A stretch of 13,957 nt of DNA from Bacillota bacterium (GTDB lineage Bacteria; Bacillota; Clostridia; Christensenellales; Aristaeellaceae): the NCBI GenBank assembly GCA_023391725.1, contig JAEWAH010000286.1, positions 1-13,957 on the forward strand. Reading direction: 5' to 3'. The position numbers were made by a program, and so were the translations under genes. How positions within the stretch are numbered: the first letter of the stretch is position 1; the number at the start of each line of letters is the position of its first letter. Shown here piece by piece: positions 1 to 5,248 of this stretch. The notes below the pieces were generated by a model. That model had not been told where the DNA came from. It ran no database searches and was given only the letters and a program-made list of their open reading frames with translations.

Positions 1-329
1 AAGAGCGATCCCGTGACCGTACCCAGCACGAACCCCAAAAGCGTGGAACCGGATGTATAGGCGATATCGGTTAGCAGGTTTCCCTGGGTGGCCTTTTGCC
101 ATGCGGTCTTTGCTATGATACTGGGGCTGGACCAATAAAATGTATCCATGATGTGAAGGCGCGTGGCGATCTCCCAGCCCACCACGATAAGCACGCATAT
201 GGTAAATCGCGCCAGGCGCACCCTTCTTTTATGCCTCTTGCGGATCGCCTCCTCATCCGCAACCTGCGGCGTTTCCTTTTCCCCGGCGGTCTCATTGATG
301 CCGGGAAGGCTCTTGCTCCATTCCGCCAC
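1..329 (-). CDS. ABC transporter permease, SsuC/TauC-like, partial (C-terminus beyond left edge)
   Basis: This is the N-terminal 109 residues of an inner-membrane permease that would pair with the adjacent ATPase in importing a small anion or organic compound. The start chosen is a GTG at 329, which has an AAAGGAG ribosome binding site 9 bases upstream that itself overlaps the stop codon of the ATPase gene. The protein opens with a hydrophilic, charged segment ending in a basic patch (KRHKRRVRLARF). A first membrane helix (TICVLIVVGWEIA) follows, then the FYWSSPSIIAK segment, which resembles the region after the first helix in the nitrate/sulfonate/taurine permease family, and the beginning of the next helix (TSGSTLLGFVLGTVTG). 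The conserved EAA loop is outside the window, so the family is inferred from the N-terminal pattern and the neighbouring ATPase. The substrate cannot be told. Confidence 0.8.
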   Translation of the reverse strand, partial: MAEWSKSLPGINETAGEKETPQVADEEAIRKRHKRRVRLARFTICVLIVVGWEIATRLHIMDTFYWSSPSIIAKTAWQKATQGNLLTDIAYTSGSTLLGFVLGTVTGSL

Positions 330-343
330 GAGCGTACACTCCT

Positions 344-1132
344 TTATTGCATGTCTGCCTGGGCATCCGGCTGCGCCATCAAAAGCTTCAATAGAATTTG
401 CTTAAGCTCCATGAACTTTGGGGAGGCCACCGTTTCCGGCGTCCTTGGCCTGGGCAAGTCCACGGTGATCTGCGCCTTGATGCGCCCCGGCCTTGGGGAG
501 AACACGAATACCTCATCGGAGAGGTAGATGGCCTCGTCGATATCATGGGTGATGAACAGCACGGTCTTGTGGAAATCCTCCCAGATGTTCATGAGCCAGG
601 TCTGCATCATGAGCCGCGTTTGCGCGTCCAACGCCCCAAAAGGTTCATCCAGCAGAATGATGTCCCGGTCATACAACAGTGTACGCAAAAGGGCTGCCCG
701 CTGCCGCATGCCGCCGGAAAGTTCGTGGGGATAACTTTTGTCAAACCCCTTCAAACCATATTTCTCGATGAGGGGCATGGCTTTTTTCACCGACTGCTCC
801 TTGGGAATTTTTTTGATCTCCATGCCCAGGATGATGTTGTCCAGCACCGTGCGCCAGGGCAGAAGCATGTCCTTTTGCAGCATGTAACCTACATAACCGG
901 CCTTGTCCACGATGCTCTTGCCATCGGCCAGCACCTGCCCGGTGGTGGGTGACATGAGCCCGGCGATGATGTTGAACAGCGTGGACTTGCCGCAGCCGCT
1001 GGGGCCGATGATGCTTACGAACCGCCCTTCCCCGATGGAAAAGCTGGTGTCCCGCATGGCCACCACTTCTTTCCCATCGCGCTGAAACACCTTCGACACG
1101 TTTGTTACCCTGATCTTTGGGGCCGTCTCCAT
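344..1132 (-). CDS. ABC transporter ATP-binding protein, nitrate/sulfonate/taurine (SsuB/TauB) type
   Basis: This 262-residue cytoplasmic ATPase powers the permease encoded 14 bases downstream. All nucleotide-binding motifs are visible: Walker A GPSGCGKST (43-51), Q-loop Q86 in MLQKDMLLPW, signature LSGGMRQR (138-145), Walker B IILLDEP (158-164) and switch histidine H196 in FITHDIDEA. The LLPWRTV segment after the Q-loop is typical of the nitrate/sulfonate/taurine importer branch. A longer reading frame opens at 1183, but the start at 1132 is preferred: AGGAGG sits 7 bases before it, and homology-like sequence begins only there. No substrate-binding protein gene is adjacent, and it may lie beyond the left edge after the permease. 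Members of this branch import sulfonates, nitrate, taurine, riboflavin or thiamine precursors, and nothing here decides among them. Confidence 0.9.
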   Translation of the reverse strand: METAPKIRVTNVSKVFQRDGKEVVAMRDTSFSIGEGRFVSIIGPSGCGKSTLFNIIAGLMSPTTGQVLADGKSIVDKAGYVGYMLQKDMLLPWRTVLDNIILGMEIKKIPKEQSVKKAMPLIEKYGLKGFDKSYPHELSGGMRQRAALLRTLLYDRDIILLDEPFGALDAQTRLMMQTWLMNIWEDFHKTVLFITHDIDEAIYLSDEVFVFSPRPGRIKAQITVDLPRPRTPETVASPKFMELKQILLKLLMAQPDAQADMQ

Positions 1133-1230
1133 CCCGCCGCCTCCTTTCTGTTCTTCATAAGCCCTCAGGAACCAAAAAACCATCTTAGAACCCTGCGCCC
1201 CCTTGCGCGAAGGAAAATAAAATGGTTTGC

Positions 1231-1315
1231 CAAAAAGAAAATCGCCCGTTCAGACCCTTGGCTCACGCCTTTGGGAGACCAAACTGACGATCGGGCGGCT
1301 CTTGCTAAAAGCAAG
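1231..1315 (-). terminator. Structured intergenic RNA ending in a terminator-like hairpin after the MpsC-like gene
   Basis: Read on the minus strand, the segment begins 10 bases after the MpsC-like stop codon. It contains a small hairpin (CTTGC, 5-base loop, GCAAG; 1315-1301). A longer stem follows: CGCCCG at 1297-1292 pairs with CGGGCG at 1248-1243, with inner CAG/CTG and TTGG/CCAA pairings separated by internal loops. The stem is followed directly by ATTTTCTTTTT. This fits an intrinsic terminator separating the MpsC-like gene from the ABC genes. The elaborate internal loops leave open an attenuator or leader-RNA role. I matched no known riboswitch consensus. Confidence 0.5.
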
Positions 1316-1325
1316 CTCCGCGCCT

Positions 1326-1682
1326 TCATTCATGGTATTCGCTCACGTTCCCGTCCAAGACTACCACGGTACCGGAATACTCGGTCTGCGCGTCGTAATC
1401 CTTGAACAGCACAAGAATATTCAATTTTAATTGTTGTTCCAACTCCTTGCGGAGCAGCTCCTTAAACGTTTCGGATAAAAGATCATCCAGATGATGGATG
1501 GTCTCGGGATACCTTTGACCAAGGATCTTCAGGATCGGCACCCGGGTATTGCGAGAAACGATGATGATTTTGTTCCCCACAAAATCCACATGCTGCTGGC
1601 GGACCCCCGTATCGAAGATCTGCTTGTTCACAGCGTTGTAAATGCGCAGGATCTCCTGCTTTAAGTCCCCCGCAGCGACCAT
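1326..1682 (-). CDS. MpsC / DUF2294 family protein
   Basis: A 118-residue soluble protein, the usual size for the DUF2294 family (renamed MpsC, Na+-translocating membrane-potential-generating system). The family pattern is clear: an N-terminal amphipathic helix (LKQEILRIYNAVNKQIF), a basic beta-hairpin (GNKIIIVSRNTRVPILKIL), then the HHLDDLLSETFKELLRKELE helix and a final strand (TGVVVLDG-like: SGTVVVLDGNVSEY). The start at 1682 is chosen because family-like sequence begins there and GGGGTGAAA lies just upstream. An earlier in-frame ATG at 1769 would add 29 unrelated residues. MpsC was linked to bicarbonate or membrane-potential systems in staphylococci, but most clostridial copies stand alone and have no proven role. 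No MpsA or MpsB partner is visible here. Confidence 0.8.
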   Translation of the reverse strand: MVAAGDLKQEILRIYNAVNKQIFDTGVRQQHVDFVGNKIIIVSRNTRVPILKILGQRYPETIHHLDDLLSETFKELLRKELEQQLKLNILVLFKDYDAQTEYSGTVVVLDGNVSEYHE

Positions 1683-1870
1683 GCTTTCACCCCGCTTTCC
1701 GAAACGCACCCCTCTTTCACAGCCTATGCGGTCAGCCAATGTTGGGTGCTTTACAGCCAAGCTTTGCAAAAGACGTCATGCCAGTGAAACCAGCCGTTTC
1801 CGCCGGAAAAGGAGATGCAGGCAGCTATTGCAAAAAAACAATTTTCTATCTCCATCAAATCTTCAAACTT

Positions 1871-1885
1871 CTCATGTAGCATGAG
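1871..1885. repeat. Short perfect inverted repeat upstream of the microprotein gene
   Basis: CTCATG (1871-1876), TAG, CATGAG (1880-1885) forms a perfect 6-bp inverted repeat with a 3-base centre. It lies 28 bases before the microprotein start and just before its ribosome binding site. It could be an operator or a small leader hairpin, but no clear -35/-10 pair was found around it, so its meaning is open. Confidence 0.3.
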
Positions 1886-1913
1886 CATAACGCATTGCAA
1901 AGGAGGAGACCGC

Positions 1914-2012
1914 ATGGGACGAGATGTTTGGCAGAAGGTGAAAAGCCCTTTGCTCATCATTGCCGGCGCCGCCTTTCTGATTTGGTTCGCTTTATTCTCC
2001 CCATGCCATTGA
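1914..2012 (+). CDS. 32-residue single-pass membrane microprotein with C-terminal Cys-His
   Basis: A short gene supported by an excellent ribosome binding site, AAAGGAGG with a 7-base spacer before ATG. It encodes a polar, basic N-terminus (MGRDVWQKVK), one hydrophobic helix (about residues 11-29, SPLLIIAGAAFLIWFALFS) and the C-terminal tail SPCH. By the positive-inside rule the N-terminus should be cytoplasmic and the Cys-His tail should emerge outside. The gene is 120 bases upstream of the first CsoR-type operator and the copper fusion gene, in the same direction but apparently on its own transcript. I do not recognise a family. A role in metal handling is only suggested by the terminal Cys-His and by position. 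It could instead be an unrelated small membrane peptide. Confidence 0.6.
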   Translation: MGRDVWQKVKSPLLIIAGAAFLIWFALFSPCH

Positions 2013-2132
2013 CATGAGGGGACCGGACCGCTCAAAAGCATTCGCGTAAAGGGATAAGGCGCTATGGTGTCCCACAAGGTCTCAAAACAAGGACGATGGA
2101 CGGGATGACTTACATAGCATGGGGTGATTCCA

Positions 2133-2160
2133 ATACCTTACGAGGGGTATGGTATATAAT
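2133..2160 (+). promoter_or_regulatory. CsoR-type copper operator with overlapping promoter -10
   Basis: An ATACC-N8-GGTAT pseudopalindrome (2133-2150; centre includes TTACGAGG) closely resembles the GC-flanked CsoR operator known from copper operons of Gram-positive bacteria. A TATAAT -10 hexamer begins 4 bases later at 2155. An overlapping TGG-TATATA extended -10 reading is also possible. No good -35 hexamer is present, as the position is occupied by the operator itself. Repressor bound here would block transcription of the fusion gene starting at 2184. Confidence 0.75.
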
Positions 2161-2183
2161 CCGGGCATAAGGGGGAACGCGTT

Positions 2184-3992
2184 ATGGCGATGAGCACGAC
2201 TACAAAAACACTGAAAATTGACGGGATGACTTGCGTCAATTGTGAAAACAGGATCGAGCGCAAGCTGAAAAACACTGAAGGGGTCACGGAAGCAAAGGCA
2301 AGCTTTTCCAAAGGCACGGCCACTGTCACCTTTGACCCGCAAGCCGTGACGATGGAGGAAATCACAGAGGCCATCGAGGGGCTGGACTATCACGTGGTGA
2401 AAACCGTCCAGGCGCCGGGCCAGACTGGGAACATTACAAAGATCCTGGGCGTTTCCATCATTCTGTTGGCCGCTTACATGGTTTTAAGCCGCCTGGGGTT
2501 CTTGAACATATTCAACGCCTTTCCGACGGCAGAAAAGGGCACGGGCCTGGGGATGCTGTTCGTGATTGGGCTTTTGACCTCGGTGCACTGCGTGGCCATG
2601 TGCGGGGGCATCAACCTGTCCCAATGCGTGCCGCAGGTATCCGCGGGGCCTGACGGGAAGCTTGCCTCCCTGCGCCCCAGCCTTTTGTACAACCTGGGCC
2701 GGGTGATCTCCTACACGGTGATTGGCGGTATCGTGGGGGCCATCGGCTCCGTAGTGAGCTTCTCCGGCGCGTTCAAAGGCGCCGTGCAGCTTCTGGCGGG
2801 CGTGTTTATGGTCATCATGGGGCTGAACATGCTGAACATCTTCCCGTGGCTCCGGCGGCTGAACCCGCGCATGCCCAAGATCTTTGCAAGGAAGATCAAC
2901 CGTGAAAAGGGCAGGAGCAACAGCCCCTTGTACGTGGGCCTGCTCAACGGGCTGATGCCCTGCGGCCCCCTGCAAGCCATGCAGCTTTACGCCCTTTCCT
3001 CGGGAAGCGCGATAAACGGCGCGCTGTCCATGCTCCTGTTCAGCCTGGGCACCGTGCCGCTGATGTTTGGCCTGGGGGCACTCAGTTCCTTCCTCAGCCA
3101 GAAGTTCACCCACAGGATGATGCGCGTCAGCGCCGTGCTGGTGGTACTGCTTGGGGTGTTCATGTTCGGGAGCGGCATGAGCCTGTCGGGATTTTCCTTC
3201 TCTTTCGATTTCCCCCAGACGGGCAGCGCCGTCCAAAGCGCCAATGCTGCTTCAATCCAGGGCAATGCGCAAATTATAACCAGCGGGCTTACCTCAGGTC
3301 GGTATGAGCCCATCACCGTACAGAAGGGCATTCCCGTCAAGTGGACCATCAAGGCGAAAAAGAGCGACCTGAACGGTTGCAACAACAGGATCGTCGTGCC
3401 CAAGTACGGCTTGGAAGTCGCGCTTAAAGAGGGGGACAACATTATAGAATTCACTCCCACCGAAAGCGGAAAGGTTCCTTTCAGCTGCTGGATGGGCATG
3501 ATAAGAAGCAAGATCACTGTGGTGGATGATTTGGCCAGCGCCCCTGTGTCCGCAGCGGCGGTCAACCCAAAGATCCCCTCCGACAAGGTCGCCGTGGCCC
3601 AAGTCAAGGATGATGGCACGCAGAAAGTTGACATCACCATAGACAAGAACGGGTTCAGCCCCGCCGTTGTGGTCATGCAAAGCGGACTTAATACCGAGTG
3701 GACCATTAACGTTTCTCAGCCCAGTGATGGAAACAGCACCCTTTTGGTCCCCGATTACAACGCGCAGGTCCCCCTTACTGAGGGGGCAAACCCGATCACC
3801 TTAGTCCCCGAAGGCGACTTTGACTTCTCCACAGCAGACAACGCCTTCTTCGGCCTTGTAAAAGTGGTGGATGACTTAGGTAATGTGGATCTTGATGCCA
3901 TCAAAAAGGAAGCGGCGGACTATACCCCCACCGTCTGGGATCCCAGCCTGGATAACGCCGATCTCCCCTCCTGCTGCAGCCCGCAGCAGTAA
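2184..3992 (+). CDS. Copper-handling fusion: HMA domain, DsbD/TauE-SafE-like membrane domain, tandem cupredoxin-like domains
   Basis: A 602-residue membrane protein, start ATG 2184 after AAGGGGG. Residues 8-72 are a heavy-metal-associated domain with the Cu(I) motif MTCVNC (C17, C20). A membrane helix at about 85-110 leads to a six-helix core of the DsbD_2/TauE-SafE-like type (about 122-335). This carries HCVAMCGG (C136, C140) in the first half and GLMPCGP (C260) in the second. A cupredoxin-like domain follows (about 360-450) with C399 in GCNNR and C435, M437, M439 in SCWMGMI, plausible copper ligands. A second, related domain (about 480-566) aligns along its length and ends in the same VVDDL, but lacks every ligand. 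The tail ends in SCCSPQQ. It probably passes copper, or electrons for copper, between the cytosolic domain and external cupredoxin. The direction of transfer is unknown. A CsoR-type operator lies directly upstream. Confidence 0.88.
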   Translation: MAMSTTTKTLKIDGMTCVNCENRIERKLKNTEGVTEAKASFSKGTATVTFDPQAVTMEEITEAIEGLDYHVVKTVQAPGQTGNITKILGVSIILLAAYMVLSRLGFLNIFNAFPTAEKGTGLGMLFVIGLLTSVHCVAMCGGINLSQCVPQVSAGPDGKLASLRPSLLYNLGRVISYTVIGGIVGAIGSVVSFSGAFKGAVQLLAGVFMVIMGLNMLNIFPWLRRLNPRMPKIFARKINREKGRSNSPLYVGLLNGLMPCGPLQAMQLYALSSGSAINGALSMLLFSLGTVPLMFGLGALSSFLSQKFTHRMMRVSAVLVVLLGVFMFGSGMSLSGFSFSFDFPQTGSAVQSANAASIQGNAQIITSGLTSGRYEPITVQKGIPVKWTIKAKKSDLNGCNNRIVVPKYGLEVALKEGDNIIEFTPTESGKVPFSCWMGMIRSKITVVDDLASAPVSAAAVNPKIPSDKVAVAQVKDDGTQKVDITIDKNGFSPAVVVMQSGLNTEWTINVSQPSDGNSTLLVPDYNAQVPLTEGANPITLVPEGDFDFSTADNAFFGLVKVVDDLGNVDLDAIKKEAADYTPTVWDPSLDNADLPSCCSPQQ

Positions 3993-4020
3993 AGGCTCCT
4001 CCTCCCCCATTTTTTCTGGT

Positions 4021-4060
4021 AGACCCCGCCCGTACCTATTGACAATATGGTGCGGGGTCT
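4021..4060. repeat. 9-bp inverted repeat flanking the csoR promoter -35
   Basis: AGACCCCGC (4021-4029) and GCGGGGTCT (4052-4060) are perfect inverted copies 22 bases apart. The TTGACA hexamer lies in the loop and the right arm fills most of the promoter spacer. The right arm is followed by CTATAATATC, not a T-run, so it is not a standard terminator. It may be a second operator, or a weak stem ending transcripts of the upstream gene. Confidence 0.45.
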
Positions 4061-4067
4061 CTATAAT
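4039..4067 (+). promoter_or_regulatory. Consensus promoter for the csoR-copA-copZ unit
   Basis: TTGACA at 4039-4044 and TATAAT at 4062-4067 are separated by exactly 17 bases, a perfect match to the housekeeping sigma consensus. Transcription would begin near 4074, which is the first base of the CsoR-type operator, so bound repressor would cover the start site. A second TATAAT at 4093 lies just after the operator, as at the upstream site, and may form an alternative promoter. Confidence 0.8.
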
Positions 4068-4073
4068 ATCAAT

Positions 4074-4090
4074 ATACCCTACAGGGGTAT
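4074..4090 (+). promoter_or_regulatory. CsoR-type copper operator upstream of csoR
   Basis: ATACCC (4074-4079) and GGGTAT (4085-4090) form a perfect 6-bp inverted repeat around TACAG, extended by one further T-A pair outside. This is very close to the published Gram-positive CsoR operator pattern. It sits 29 bases before the csoR start and immediately downstream of a consensus -10, predicting autoregulation and copper induction of the whole unit. It is one base shorter in the centre than the site at 2133. Confidence 0.85.
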
Positions 4091-4119
4091 AGTATAATAC
4101 ATTTAAGGAGGACGGCGCT

Positions 4120-4446
4120 GTGGCAGGCAAGGAACATCACGAACGGTCTTGCGGCGGCGAGCATTGTGAGGCGCGGACCACGGTCCGGGGAGATAAACTG
4201 CGCGCTTCGCTCATACGCCGGCTGAGCCTTGTGGAAGGCCAGGTGCGGGGCATTAAGGGAATGGTGGAAAAGGACGTGTACTGCGACGACATCCTCAACC
4301 AGATCGCGGCAGTCAGGGCGGCGCTCACATCCATCAGCAAACTGGTGCTGGAGAACCACATCCACGGCTGCGTGGTGGAGAAAATACGCAACGGCGAGGA
4401 CGACGTAGTGGACGAACTTTTGCAGACCATTGGAAAGCTCTATTGA
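4120..4446 (+). CDS. csoR: Copper-sensing transcriptional repressor CsoR
   Basis: A 108-residue member of the CsoR/RcnR all-helical repressor family, which binds Cu(I) and then leaves its operator. The start is GTG at 4120, with AAGGAGG 8 bases upstream. The copper triad has exact family spacing: C55 (in VYCDDI), H80 and C84 (in ENHIHGC), that is Cys-x24-His-x3-Cys. The family helix LIRRLSLVEGQVRGIKGMVE is present. E99 may be the second-shell glutamate, though its spacing to C84 is about one residue off that of characterised proteins. Residues 1-25 are a His/Cys-rich tail (HH, C11, H15, C16) not needed for the core fold. It heads the copA operon and has its own operator, so it is probably autoregulated and also controls the upstream fusion gene. 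Confidence 0.95.
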   Translation: MAGKEHHERSCGGEHCEARTTVRGDKLRASLIRRLSLVEGQVRGIKGMVEKDVYCDDILNQIAAVRAALTSISKLVLENHIHGCVVEKIRNGEDDVVDELLQTIGKLY

Positions 4447-4511
4447 TTCCGCAAGGACAAAAACGGACCAACCCCATAATAAAACCCAACCATGGAAAGG
4501 ATGAGGGAAAA

Positions 4512-5204
4512 ATGCCATCTTACCATCAAAAGCCCCAGGAACCGGAGAAGAAGAACAGGACACGGCTTTCTTCGTACGTGGTGCTTATCCTGGCTATTGT
4601 GATAGCCGTTGTTCTTTTGAAAACGGTGGGCACCAAGGATCCCACCACAGCGCCCGCCGTCGCACCTACCGCAACGCCTACTATCGAAGCGGAAGCTACC
4701 GCGGCACCCACCGTTGAACCAACCGCTGAGCCGACTGAAGCTCCCGCCGTTGCGACGGAGGCCACCGCGACACCCACGCAGACCATCGCTACGCCTACAG
4801 TCACCACCGCGCCCACAAAGGCGCCTGCCGCCCAAAGCGGAGATCTTGTGATTCCCACCAAGGATATCACCGAGAAAGCCTCTTTCTTCCCCGTGGAAGT
4901 GGATGGCACGAAGCTGGAAGTGCTGGCCATCAAAGCTCCGGACGGAACCATCCGCACGGCGTTCAACACCTGCCAGGTATGTTATTCTTCCGGCAGGGGT
5001 TACTATAAGCAGCAGGGCGATTACCTGGTCTGCCAGAACTGCGGCAACCGATTCAAGGCCAGCGATGTGGAAGTCTCAAAAGGCGGCTGTAACCCCGTCC
5101 CCATCCTTGAAGGCGACAAGACCGTGGATGAAAACAACATCACAATCCCCGCGTCGCTTCTCAAACAAGCTGTTGTCATCTTCGCCAACTGGAAGAACAA
5201 CTGA
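4512..5204 (+). CDS. Membrane-anchored FtrD-like / DUF2318 cysteine-rich protein
   Basis: A 230-residue protein anchored by one N-terminal helix (about 22-37, YVVLILAIVIAVVLL) after a basic stretch. A low-complexity Thr/Ala/Pro/Glu/Val stalk of about 70 residues (41-108) follows, then a DUF2318 domain (about 110-228) that should lie outside the membrane. The domain shows the family cysteines: C154 and C157 in FNTCQVC, C174 and C177 in CQNCGNRF, and C193 in KGGCNP. DUF2318/FtrD proteins are thought to carry an iron-sulfur or other metal site and act with FtrC permeases in iron uptake. Placement between csoR and copA suggests copper redox or binding here, which is inference. The start at 4512 follows GGATGAGGG; the frame is open upstream to the csoR stop, but without a supported start. 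It lies 65 bases after csoR and 44 before copA. Confidence 0.85.
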   Translation: MPSYHQKPQEPEKKNRTRLSSYVVLILAIVIAVVLLKTVGTKDPTTAPAVAPTATPTIEAEATAAPTVEPTAEPTEAPAVATEATATPTQTIATPTVTTAPTKAPAAQSGDLVIPTKDITEKASFFPVEVDGTKLEVLAIKAPDGTIRTAFNTCQVCYSSGRGYYKQQGDYLVCQNCGNRFKASDVEVSKGGCNPVPILEGDKTVDENNITIPASLLKQAVVIFANWKNN

Positions 5205-5248
5205 TTTCCTTTTAGCCTTTTAGGCATTATATAGAGTCCGGAGGAATT

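Noticed and set aside
96..952. Plus-strand open frames opposite the ABC transporter genes
   Set aside because: The minus strand encodes complete ABC ATPase motifs and a permease; the plus-strand frames show no recognisable protein pattern.
1133..1320. Thiamine (TPP) or other known riboswitch upstream of the ABC ATPase
   Set aside because: The CTGAGA and other conserved TPP segments are missing, and no other consensus that I know matched the structured segment.
2013..2132. Very short open frames at 2015 and 2064
   Set aside because: Only 11 and 14 codons, with no protein-like pattern, and the first lacks a ribosome binding site.
2484..3236. Minus-strand open frame of 250 codons opposite the fusion gene
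   Set aside because: His- and Gln-rich translation without domain-like sequence, antisense to a clear membrane domain.
3971..4015. Possible terminator of the fusion gene: CTGCTGC/GCAGCAG stem with a T-run at 4010-4015
   Set aside because: The stem lies in the last codons and the T-run is 20 bases away, too far for a normal intrinsic terminator.
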